From: Myxococcota bacterium
GTDB lineage: Bacteria; Myxococcota_A; UBA796; CAJQPC01
DNA: 39,357 nucleotides
NCBI GenBank assembly: GCA_023150845.1
Contig: JAKLKD010000031.1
Location: 1-39,357 of the forward strand
Direction of reading: 5' to 3'
Shown: in pieces, positions 7,439-15,517 of the stretch
Numbering within the stretch: the stretch's first letter is position 1
Layout: every line of letters begins with the position of its first letter
The notes under the pieces: model-generated
Seen by the model: only the letters and a program-made list of their open reading frames with translations
Told to the model about the DNA's origin: nothing
Databases searched by the model: none
Made by a program: the position numbers and the translations under genes

Positions 7439-8221
7439 ATGCGCCAAGCCCTCCTCTTCAGCGCCTCCACCCTCCTGATCTCCGCCCTCACCGGCTGCGG
7501 GTTCGCCGCTGGGTCGTTCGTGGGCAGCCTGTTGACCGGCGAGGAGCTCTCCTACTTCGACGTCGCCGACTCGTCGGGGATGTGGTCGGGCTCCGGCGTG
7601 GTCTGCCTCGGCGGCGACGAGTCCTTGATCGCTGAAGACGGCCTCTACACCATCCGTGGCCGCTTCATCCGCGACGAGGCCGCCCCGTCCGACTTCAACG
7701 ACAACCTCATCCCCTGCGCTGATGAGCCCGCCCGGGTGGCCACCATCCGTGACGACGCGGGCAACACCTTCCGCCTCGGCTACGCCTGGCGCGACTCCGG
7801 CGGCTGGGACATCACCCCTTGGGTGAACGTCTTTGAGGACGAGCAGGTCAGCCTCGTCGTCCGCCAAGGCGACAGCGAGGGCACGAGCTCCGCGGGCTTC
7901 GCGCTCACGAACAGCGGCGGCGGCCTCGTTTACGCCCTGGAGGCCAACCGCGGCGAGCCCGGCCTCGCGGCGAACGACATCCCCGGCCTCAGCTACCGCG
8001 TCGGTGAGGTGGTCGGCACCGCCCAGTCCGAGGAGTGCGGCGAGCGCAGCTCCTTCACCCTGGAGTTCATGGCCGACGGCCAGACCATCACCATGTACGA
8101 GGGCGAAGACCTCCCCATGGAGATCACCGACGAGCTGATGACGGTGTGCACCATCGCCTCCTACCAGCTCTCCGGCGACTGCGCGGACCCCGTGCAGTCC
8201 TCGTGGGTGATGTTCCGCTGA
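7439..8221 (+). CDS. Lipoprotein of unknown function, paralog B
   Basis: 260 residues from the ATG at 7439. The signal peptide MRQALLFSASTLLISALTGC carries lipobox L-T-G-C. The mature part is colinear with the preceding gene: GVVCLG, TIRGR, FNDNLIPC, IRDDAG, GYAWRDSGGWDITPW, SSAGFALTNSGGG, EECGERSSF and the same final seven residues SSWVMFR. Sequence in the linker and the middle loops has diverged, so the duplication is not recent. The gene has its own promoter-like region with a 12-bp palindrome and ends at a strong hairpin. Function unknown; probably an outer-membrane lipoprotein acting like its paralog. Confidence 0.85.
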   Translation: MRQALLFSASTLLISALTGCGFAAGSFVGSLLTGEELSYFDVADSSGMWSGSGVVCLGGDESLIAEDGLYTIRGRFIRDEAAPSDFNDNLIPCADEPARVATIRDDAGNTFRLGYAWRDSGGWDITPWVNVFEDEQVSLVVRQGDSEGTSSAGFALTNSGGGLVYALEANRGEPGLAANDIPGLSYRVGEVVGTAQSEECGERSSFTLEFMADGQTITMYEGEDLPMEITDELMTVCTIASYQLSGDCADPVQSSWVMFR

Positions 8222-8247
8222 GCCTCGCCGCCGACCCTTCCCCACGC

Positions 8248-8276
8248 GCCCTCCGCCTCGGCGGGGGGCTTCGTGC
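8248..8276 (+). terminator. Hairpin terminator after the lipoprotein pair
   Basis: GCCCTCCGC (8248-8256) pairs with GCGGGGGGC (8261-8269) over a CTCG tetraloop, giving a 9-bp stem with one G-T pair. TTCGTGC follows. The stem is strong but the T tract is poor. Confidence 0.5.
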
Positions 8277-8333
8277 TCCTTGAACCCCGCCGCGCCCTGG
8301 CCATCGCCCAAGCGAGGCGCTAGATGAGCCCTC

Positions 8334-9647
8334 ATGGACCGCCCGCTGACCGTCGGAGAGCTGAACGCGCGCATCAAGGACACCCTCGATCGCGCCATCC
8401 CAGACGTGTGGGTCGAAGGAGAGGTCAGCCGCTTCTTGGCCCACCGCTCGGGCCACTGGTACTTCAGCCTCATCGACGGCCAGACCGCCACGGTCTCCGC
8501 GGTGATGTTTAAGGGCTCAAACCAGTTCTTGCGCTGGACCCCCCGGGACGGCGAGCGGGTCATCTGCCGGGGCCGTATCGACGTGTACTCGCCCCAGGGC
8601 AAGTACAACGTGCTGGTGCGCCAGCTTGAGCCCTCGGGCGCGGGCGCTCGGGCGCGGGCCTTAGAGGAGCTCAAGCGCCGTCTGGGCGCCGAGGGCCTCT
8701 TCAGCGAGGACCGCAAGCGCCCCTTGCCCTTCTTGCCCCGGGCCGTGGGCCTCGCCACCTCCCCGACCGGCGCGGCCCTGCAGGACATCCTCAAGGTGCT
8801 CAACCGGCGTTTCCCGGGCATCCCCGTGTACCTCGCCCCCTGCCGGGTGCAGGGCGAAGGCGCCGCCGAGGAGGTCGCGGCGGCCATCGAGCTGCTCAAC
8901 CGCCACGGCAAGGCCGAGGTGCTCATCGTCGGGCGCGGCGGCGGCTCCATCGAGGATCTCTGGGCGTTTAACGAGGAGGTCGTCGTGCGCGCCGTCGCGG
9001 CCTCGGAGATCCCCGTGATCTCCGCCGTCGGCCACGAGATCGACGTCACGCTCTGTGACCTCGCCGCCGACCTGCGCGCCCCGACGCCGTCGGCCGCCGC
9101 CGAGTCCGCCGTGCCCGAGCAGGCCGCGCTCTCGATGCACGTCGACGCCCTGGAGGAGCGCCTCGCCGGGGCGATGTCCCGCGCGGTGACCCGGGGCCGC
9201 CAGCGGGTCGACCAGACCCACCGCCGCCTGCGCCACCCCCAAGAGCGTGTGCGGGACGCCCGACGCCAGGCCGACCAGCTCCGCGCCCGGCTCACCCGGG
9301 CCGTGAAGCTGACGCTCTCGACCCGCGCCCAGCGCCTCAGCCGCGCCCGCCTGCCCGACCTCAGCCCGCGCCTGGAGCGCGCCCAGGTCCGCGTGCAGCG
9401 CCTCGACGACCTCCAGCGCCGGATCATCGCCCAGCGCCTCAGCCGCGGCCGCGAGGCCCTCGCCCAGGCCGCCGCGAGCCTCAACGCCATGTCGCCGCTG
9501 CGGGTGCTGGAGCGGGGCTACGCCATCGCCAAGATCGGCGGCCGCGCCGTGGTGAAGGCGAAGGACCTCAAGGTCGGCGCCACCGTGGAGCTGCGCTTCC
9601 GCGAGGGCCGGGCCGAGGCGAAGATCGTCACCGTCGAGCAAGACTGA
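8334..9647 (+). CDS. xseA: Exodeoxyribonuclease VII large subunit
   Basis: 437 residues, normal XseA length. Exonuclease VII degrades single-stranded DNA from both ends in the cytoplasm. The N-terminal OB fold (about 5-100) includes LTVGELNARIKDTLDR, VWVEGEVS and GHWYFSL. The catalytic region has LATSPTGAALQDIL, IVGRGGGSIEDLWAFNEE and PVISAVGHEIDVTLCDLAADLRAPTPSAAAE split over about 140-270, all hallmark motifs. A long Arg/Gln-rich helical section follows, then the terminal LERGYAI-A repeat region. The start at 8334 gives the standard N-terminus. The small subunit gene xseB is not adjacent and not seen in the window. The DUF218 gene follows after 16 bases, probably cotranscribed. Confidence 0.95.
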   Translation: MDRPLTVGELNARIKDTLDRAIPDVWVEGEVSRFLAHRSGHWYFSLIDGQTATVSAVMFKGSNQFLRWTPRDGERVICRGRIDVYSPQGKYNVLVRQLEPSGAGARARALEELKRRLGAEGLFSEDRKRPLPFLPRAVGLATSPTGAALQDILKVLNRRFPGIPVYLAPCRVQGEGAAEEVAAAIELLNRHGKAEVLIVGRGGGSIEDLWAFNEEVVVRAVAASEIPVISAVGHEIDVTLCDLAADLRAPTPSAAAESAVPEQAALSMHVDALEERLAGAMSRAVTRGRQRVDQTHRRLRHPQERVRDARRQADQLRARLTRAVKLTLSTRAQRLSRARLPDLSPRLERAQVRVQRLDDLQRRIIAQRLSRGREALAQAAASLNAMSPLRVLERGYAIAKIGGRAVVKAKDLKVGATVELRFREGRAEAKIVTVEQD

Positions 9648-9663
9648 GCGAACGGAGTCCACG

Positions 9664-10260
9664 ATGCGGCTCGACGCGGTGATGGTCCTCGGGAAAGAGC
9701 TGCGGCGTGACCCCGAGCGCGCCCGGCGGGAGCTCCTCGCCCGCGCCGTCGCCGCCACCCTCGCGCTGCGCGGCGGAGCCCGGCGGGTGATCGCCGTCGA
9801 GGCCCGGCTGCGGGGTCAGGCCGAGTCCGGCTCGGCATTGGTCGCGGAGATGCTCTTGGCCCGCGGCGTTCGGGAGGACCAGCTCCTCCTGCGGGAGCAG
9901 ACCCGCAGCACCCGGGAGGAGGCCCTCGTCGCCCGGGCGCTCTGCCAAGAGCACGGCCTCGGCCGCCTCGGCGTCATCACCGCCCACTACCACCTGCCCC
10001 GGGCGCGGGCGCTCTTCAACGAACACTTCGGCCCCGGCGAGGTCGAGCTGTGTACGCCGGAGAGCTTCGCCCAGCGCGCCACCCCACAAGAGCGCGCCCT
10101 CATCGTCGCCGCGACCCCGGACGCCGCGACCCTTGAGCTTGAGGGCCGCACCGAGGCCCTGCTCCACACCCTCGCCCGGGCGCTTCGCCCCTTGCCCGAC
10201 GCCCTCCGGTTTGGGCTTGAGGTCCAGGCCGCGGCCTGGCTGCGACGCGCTGAGGGCTGA
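9664..10260 (+). CDS. DUF218 (YdcF/SanA-like) domain protein
   Basis: 198 residues with the DUF218 layout: LDAVMVLGKEL at the N-terminus, RELLARAVAATLAL, E-S-G-S-A-L with LLARGV, LREQTRSTREEALVARAL, and GVITAHYHLPRARALF, the conserved histidine motif. Relatives such as SanA and ElyC affect envelope or cell-wall processes, but most members are uncharacterised. There is no signal peptide or membrane helix, so this one looks cytoplasmic, unlike SanA. GGAG lies just before the ATG at 9664. It is probably cotranscribed with xseA. The stop is within a hairpin shared with the convergent operon. Confidence 0.75.
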   Translation: MRLDAVMVLGKELRRDPERARRELLARAVAATLALRGGARRVIAVEARLRGQAESGSALVAEMLLARGVREDQLLLREQTRSTREEALVARALCQEHGLGRLGVITAHYHLPRARALFNEHFGPGEVELCTPESFAQRATPQERALIVAATPDAATLELEGRTEALLHTLARALRPLPDALRFGLEVQAAAWLRRAEG

Positions 10261-10275
10261 GGCTCAGGGCGCGTC
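10244..10275. terminator. Hairpin at the junction of two convergent operons
   Basis: GACGCGC-TGAG (10244-10254) pairs with CTCA-GGGCGCGTC (10263-10275), with a two-base bulge and an 8-base loop. It contains both stop codons (10258-10260 on plus, 10264-10266 on minus), which are only three bases apart. Without T-runs it may act as a two-way transcription barrier; this is inference. Confidence 0.4.
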
Positions 10276-10722
10276 GAGGCGGGCGCGGGCGAGGCTGTAG
10301 CGCCGGGCGAGGGGCAGGGTGAACAGCATCATGAGGCCCGCGCAGATCACCATGCCTACGGCCACGAGGGGCAAGAGCGAGAACAGGCCCAGGTAGAGGG
10401 CGTAGAGCGTCCAGAGCCCGCCGATGATGGCCATGGCCGCCGCGAGGCCGAGGCTGTAGAGCACGGGCTTGTGCTCCCCGGTGGAGGCCTTCGCGCCGGT
10501 CCACATGCCCCCGACGCCAAGGGCCATGAGCATCGCCGGTCCGACGGCGATCTCGATGGGCGGCGGCCAGATGGCGACCATAAACACCTGGAGCCCCGTC
10601 GCGGCGATGGACATGCTCGAGAAGAGCATCCACAGGCCGAAGAGCTGAGCGCCAGGCGGCGGCTTGAGCTCGTCCTCGCTGGGCAGGCTCGGGGCGGTGG
10701 GGTCAATCTGCGAGCTGCTCAT
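10264..10722 (-). CDS. Small four-helix membrane protein of unknown function
   Basis: 152 residues. A polar N-terminus (about 1-25, Ser/Pro/Glu-rich) precedes four hydrophobic segments at about 27-50, 56-75, 87-108 and 112-137, and a basic C-terminus with RRYSLARARL. By the positive-inside rule both ends are probably cytoplasmic. It follows tamB by 16 bases and is the last gene of the tamA-tamB operon, which suggests but does not prove a link to outer-membrane assembly. I do not recognise a family. Confidence 0.75.
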   Translation of the reverse strand: MSSSQIDPTAPSLPSEDELKPPPGAQLFGLWMLFSSMSIAATGLQVFMVAIWPPPIEIAVGPAMLMALGVGGMWTGAKASTGEHKPVLYSLGLAAAMAIIGGLWTLYALYLGLFSLLPLVAVGMVICAGLMMLFTLPLARRYSLARARLDAP

Positions 10723-10738
10723 GGCGCGCCGTCCGGGT

Positions 10739-13700
10739 TTAGAAGCGGATCGTATAATAAAGGTCGGCGGAGCGGTCATTCCCGATGTGAATCTCGCCCT
10801 CCAGGCGGCGCGTGAACGCGTACTCGAAGGAGATCTCGGTCTGCGAGCCGCCGTTCTCGTCGGCGGAGGCGCCGAGGTTCCACTGCAGCTCCAAGAAGCC
10901 CCGGTCACCGACGGAGGTGCCCACCTTGATGTCGCTCAGGAGCTGATCCTCCAGGCTCCCGAACGACAAGCTGTCGATGAGGGAGGTTTTCGAAGCGCTG
11001 CTCGCTTTGCTAGAGAGCACACCGCCCGCCTGGCTCGACAAGAAGGTGCCGATCTGCTGCATCGCCCCGGCGCCCGTCGCGCCGAGGTCCTCGACGCTTT
11101 GCCCGGTGAGCAAGATGCTGAGGATGCTCGTGATGCTGTAGCCCTCATCGGAGCTGAAGCTCACGTTCGGCGCCTCGGCGCTCTGGCTGACGTTCACGCT
11201 GATGTCGCCGTGGCTCTGGGTCTTGTGGACGGCGACGATCTCGATGTTGGGGTTGTCGATGGGCTGGCCCGAGAACACGATGAGCCCGTCCTGCAGCCCG
11301 AAGCTCTTGTTCATCATCAGGACCTCGCCGCGCAGGATCGTCACCTCTCCCGTCGCGTCGATGTCCTCGCCGAACATGCGCACGTCGAGCACGCCGTCGA
11401 GCTGGCTGTTCTGCAGGGTGATGGTGCTGAGCCCCAAGGCGTCGTAGGCGTCGAGCATCGGCAGGGTGACCTCCAAGAAGGCCTGCCGGTTGAGGTCGAC
11501 GTTGAGCTGGATGTCCCAGAGCTCGTAGAAGCTCGGCTCGGCCGTCGGCGCGACGGTGGTGACCGCGGCGGCGACGACCTCCTCCCCGACGAGCTGGCTG
11601 AGGCTGTCCTCGGCGGCCTCTCCGCCCTCCCCCGCCGCGGCGCTCCCCTCGCCGGACACGCTCACGGGCTCCCCGTCCTCGGCGAGCCCCCGCATGACGA
11701 CGAGCGCCGGGTCGAGCTGGAGCGCCCCAGCCTCAAAAAAGTCGGACTCGTCGAAGCGTAACGACATGGTGTCCGAGCGTAAAAATCCGCGCAGGCGCAG
11801 ATCCGGGTAGGGCCCGGTGAGGCCGAGGTCCGTCGTCACCTGGATACGCTCGTCCCGGGTGGCGCTCACCCAGACCTTGTTGCCGCAGACCTGGAGGTCG
11901 AAGAGCGCCGGGCTCAGGTTCTCCAGGGCCACGGTGCCCGCGGCGAAGACCTCGCCGGGGGTGAGCGGGGACTCCAGCGGCACCGGGCTCTTGCGGGCGA
12001 CGCCGGTCGTGGGGTCGGGGCGGGTGAGCCCCGCGGCGCAGCCCTCGGACGCGGGGCGGTCCCCGGCGGCGAGGAGCGCCGTCGCCGCGCCCGTCGCGCC
12101 GTCGTCCGCGGGGAAGATGCGCGCCCGGGCCTCGTGGAGCGTCAGGGCGTCGGCGGTGAGCTGGGCGTCGAGCCCGATCTCCTGCACGTCGAGCTTGAGG
12201 TCGCGGTAGACGAGGCTGCCGCCGTCCAGGCGCAGGCTGAGGTCGGGCTCAGGCGCGGTGACGCTGCCGGTGACCACGCCGCTCACGGCCAAGGCGCCGC
12301 GACCGCGCAGGATCGCCGGGTCGAGGGCCCGCAGCGCGGCCACGGGCAGCCCCGAGCCGGTGACGCTGAGGTTGAGGCCCTCCCGGGCGAGCTGGGCGTC
12401 CATGTCAAAGCCCGAGGCGGCGTCGAGCACGAAGGGCACAAACCCAGCGATGGTGACGTCGGTGGCGCCCTCCTCGGCGGGGAGGTTCGGGTCGGTGAAG
12501 CCCGCGGTGATGAGCAGGTCGTAGCCGCCGTCAACCGGGGAGAGAGACATGATCGCGGGGCTGATCTGGAGCTCCCCCAAGGCCCCCTCGATGAGCAAGA
12601 GCGCGCCCTCGACGCTCGGCGACGAGGGCCGCCCGGAGACGACGAGGCCGCCGCTCAAGAAGCCGCTGAGGTCGTCGGGCAGCTCCACGAAGAGGCCCAG
12701 GGCCTCGGTGGGCACCCGCACCGGCACCACACGGGCGGAGAAGCTCGGCACCATGGCGTCGAGGTCGGAGGTGTCCACAGCGGGGCCGTCGGCGAACAAG
12801 GCCCGGGTGAAGGCGCCCACGGCGGCCTCGGCCTCACCGTCGAGCTCCACCCGCCGCTGACCACGTTCGTACACCTCGGCGCGGGTGGTCAAGGTGTCGC
12901 CGTCTTGGTTCACGTTGAGGTCGAGGCGCAGCCACTCCTTCGTCTCGCCGGTCGGGACATGAAGCCCCGCCCGCAGCTCGGTGACGGGGTTGAGCGGCGT
13001 GCCCTCCCAACGCAGCTCGGCGCTGCCCCGCCCCTCGGGCAGCTCCCCCAAGGCGGGGATCGCCCGGGAGAGGCGCGCGAAGCCCGCGGGCAAGAGCGCG
13101 AGGCGGCCCTCGGTCTGCCCCTCGGGCACGAGCGCCGGGCTCGCGAGGTTCAGGGTCACAGGCAGGGCCCCGTCGAGGGTCAAGAGCGTGCCCTCACGGT
13201 CGGCGACCTGCACGTTGAGCCGCAGCGTGTCGCCCTCGCTCGTCGCGTCGAGGCGGGCGTTCACCCCGGCGACCTGGTCGGGCACGCCGAGCCCCTTCAC
13301 CCCGCCCCGGGCGGTCATCGTCGGCGCGGCGGCGTCCCCGGTGAGACGCAGGTCGAGATCGACGAGGCCCGTCCACCCGGCGAGGGTCTCCGGCGCGAGG
13401 GCCGCGGCCCAGGCGAGGCTCACACCTTTTGCGCTCAGGGTGCCGTCTACGGGGCCCGTCGTGCCGATGGCGCCGGTCAGCCCGAGGCTGCCCGCGTCGC
13501 TCTGCAGCGCCAGGTCCGCGTCTTTCACGCCCCCGTCGGTGAGGGTGAAGCGCGCGGTCCGGGAGCTCGTCCAGGCGACGCCGCCGAGATCAGCGACATA
13601 AATCTGCTCAAACGCCCAGATGTTCGTCTTCAGATCCCCGCCGCCGACGGCGATGAGCGCAGGGGTCTCCCCATCGCGCAAGCGCAGATCGATGGTCAGC

Positions 13701-15517
13701 GCGTCGCCAGAGATGCCCAGCGCCATCGTGCCCAGCTCACCGGAGACCGGGGGGTACGCCGCGCCGCTGAGGCCGAAGGTGCCGCTGAGCTCCAGGCGCT
13801 CCTCGACGTACCGCAGCTCCACCAGGCCATCGAGGGTGTTGACCATGAGCGCGTCGTAGGCGAGGCCCTCGCCGTGGGGCTCGACGGCGACCTCAACGGC
13901 CCCGTCCGGGTAGACGTCCACGATGTAGGGGCCCGAGAGCAAGGCGACCTCAACCCCTGAGGAGGAGACGCCCTCGGCGTCGAGGGTGCCTTCGACGTGG
14001 GTGCCGCTGCCGTCGTAGCGCACGACGACGTCCGGCGAGGACCAGGCGCCCATCGCGACGTCTTGGGCGTAGGCCAAGGCCCGGCCCTGGAGCGCCCCGT
14101 CGAAGTCCACCTCGGCGTCGTCAGCGCTCCAGTCCACACGCAGGCGGCCCGAGCCCCGGGCGTCCCCGGCGAGGTCCGTCACGTCGACCTCGGCGAGGCC
14201 GCTGAGCCGCCAGATGTTGAGGTCGAGGTCGAGGTCGAGGCTCGTCTCGCCGATCCAGCCCCGGCCCGTGGCGATGCCCCAGTCCGTCTCGTAGCGGACC
14301 CCGGTGAGGCTCGCCCGGCCGTCCTTCAAGGAGACCGTGGCTGTGGCCTTGGGCACGGCGTAGCCCCAGGCGACGGCGTCGGCGAGGGAGACCGTAGCCT
14401 CGGCGGTGAGGTCGTCGGGCCAGGAGACCCCGGCCCCGGCGCCGCGCACCTCGGCGGTGAGCACCGTCGGCTCGGTGACGGCGTCTACCAAGGAGCCGAC
14501 GTCGAGGCCCTGGGCCGTCACCACCCCCGACCAGGGCAGCCGGGGGTCGAGCACGTTGAGCACCACGTCGAGCTTGGCCCCGCCGACCGGCGCCGCGACG
14601 TCGCCCTTCACGGTGAGCGAGCTCAGAGGCCCCTCGGCCTGCAAAGACGCGCCCAAGACCCCGGACAGGCCAAGATCGCCGGTCAGAGACTCCAAGGCGT
14701 CGGCGTCAAGGCGCGTCGCGTTGACGACCACGTCCACCTTGGGGTCGTCGCCGAGGAGATCATCGGCCTCACCGCTCAGGTCCAAGGTCGAGCCGGCCAC
14801 GGCGACCCGCAGAGCGCTGAGGTCCAGGTCGCCGTCGTCCCAGATGAGGCGCCCGGCGAGGCTCAGCGGGCCCGCCGCCGGGGCGAGGAGCTCGGCGTCG
14901 AGGGTCAGCTCGGTGAGCTGCACCCGCTTGTGAACGGCGCGCCCGGCGAGGCTGAGGCGGATCGGCGCGACCTCGTAGCGGCTCACGCCGTCGTCGTAGG
15001 CCACGGAGACGTCTTGGAGGCGCACCGCCTCGACGATGAGCTCGATGGGCAGGCCCGCCCAGGGCTCGTCGGGGGCGTCGGGGTCGCTGGGGAACATCCG
15101 GCTGAGATCCAGAACGCCAGCGTCATCCGCCTGGAGGTCGATCCTGGCGCCGTCCAGGTCCAGGGACTTCACCTCGATGGCTCGGCGCTTGAGCAGCGGC
15201 CAGAGGCCGATTTTTGCCTGCACGCTGTCGAGGGCGACCACCTCGCGGCCCGCGCCGTCCACGAGCTTCACCTCCCCCAGCTCCAGGCGGGTGAAGAGGT
15301 CCGTGCTTAACTGACCGATGGTCAGTTTCCCCTCCCCCATCGTGCCGGTGACGAGCTCCTCGACCTGGGTCCGGATGAGCTCGTTGCCCGCCGGGGTGCG
15401 TAGGTAGAGCACGGCGCCGCCGACGAGGGCCAACGGCGCGCCCAAGAGCACCGCGAGGCCCCGCTTGACCCAACGGCGGCGCGGCGGCGGGGCGGCAGGG
15501 ACGGCGGCGGCGCTCAT
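10739..15517 (-). CDS. tamB: TamB-like translocation and assembly module protein
   Basis: 1592 residues. A basic N-terminus (PPRRRWVKRG) and one membrane helix (about 19-40) anchor it in the inner membrane. A very long, repetitive beta-rich body of AsmA/TamB type follows (about 60-1150), which would span the periplasm as a lipid-conducting groove. The C-terminal DUF490 region (about 1200-1592) has GEVTILRGEVLMMNKSFG, LIVFSGQPIDNP and a final aromatic (YYTIRF), as expected for contact with the outer membrane. A Gly/Ala/Glu-rich insertion lies just inside this domain (near DNA 11620). The ATG overlaps the tamA stop by one base (TGATG), so the two are translationally coupled. TamB with TamA supports outer-membrane protein insertion and phospholipid transport to the outer membrane. 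Confidence 0.93.
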   Translation of the reverse strand: MSAAAVPAAPPPRRRWVKRGLAVLLGAPLALVGGAVLYLRTPAGNELIRTQVEELVTGTMGEGKLTIGQLSTDLFTRLELGEVKLVDGAGREVVALDSVQAKIGLWPLLKRRAIEVKSLDLDGARIDLQADDAGVLDLSRMFPSDPDAPDEPWAGLPIELIVEAVRLQDVSVAYDDGVSRYEVAPIRLSLAGRAVHKRVQLTELTLDAELLAPAAGPLSLAGRLIWDDGDLDLSALRVAVAGSTLDLSGEADDLLGDDPKVDVVVNATRLDADALESLTGDLGLSGVLGASLQAEGPLSSLTVKGDVAAPVGGAKLDVVLNVLDPRLPWSGVVTAQGLDVGSLVDAVTEPTVLTAEVRGAGAGVSWPDDLTAEATVSLADAVAWGYAVPKATATVSLKDGRASLTGVRYETDWGIATGRGWIGETSLDLDLDLNIWRLSGLAEVDVTDLAGDARGSGRLRVDWSADDAEVDFDGALQGRALAYAQDVAMGAWSSPDVVVRYDGSGTHVEGTLDAEGVSSSGVEVALLSGPYIVDVYPDGAVEVAVEPHGEGLAYDALMVNTLDGLVELRYVEERLELSGTFGLSGAAYPPVSGELGTMALGISGDALTIDLRLRDGETPALIAVGGGDLKTNIWAFEQIYVADLGGVAWTSSRTARFTLTDGGVKDADLALQSDAGSLGLTGAIGTTGPVDGTLSAKGVSLAWAAALAPETLAGWTGLVDLDLRLTGDAAAPTMTARGGVKGLGVPDQVAGVNARLDATSEGDTLRLNVQVADREGTLLTLDGALPVTLNLASPALVPEGQTEGRLALLPAGFARLSRAIPALGELPEGRGSAELRWEGTPLNPVTELRAGLHVPTGETKEWLRLDLNVNQDGDTLTTRAEVYERGQRRVELDGEAEAAVGAFTRALFADGPAVDTSDLDAMVPSFSARVVPVRVPTEALGLFVELPDDLSGFLSGGLVVSGRPSSPSVEGALLLIEGALGELQISPAIMSLSPVDGGYDLLITAGFTDPNLPAEEGATDVTIAGFVPFVLDAASGFDMDAQLAREGLNLSVTGSGLPVAALRALDPAILRGRGALAVSGVVTGSVTAPEPDLSLRLDGGSLVYRDLKLDVQEIGLDAQLTADALTLHEARARIFPADDGATGAATALLAAGDRPASEGCAAGLTRPDPTTGVARKSPVPLESPLTPGEVFAAGTVALENLSPALFDLQVCGNKVWVSATRDERIQVTTDLGLTGPYPDLRLRGFLRSDTMSLRFDESDFFEAGALQLDPALVVMRGLAEDGEPVSVSGEGSAAAGEGGEAAEDSLSQLVGEEVVAAAVTTVAPTAEPSFYELWDIQLNVDLNRQAFLEVTLPMLDAYDALGLSTITLQNSQLDGVLDVRMFGEDIDATGEVTILRGEVLMMNKSFGLQDGLIVFSGQPIDNPNIEIVAVHKTQSHGDISVNVSQSAEAPNVSFSSDEGYSITSILSILLTGQSVEDLGATGAGAMQQIGTFLSSQAGGVLSSKASSASKTSLIDSLSFGSLEDQLLSDIKVGTSVGDRGFLELQWNLGASADENGGSQTEISFEYAFTRRLEGEIHIGNDRSADLYYTIRF

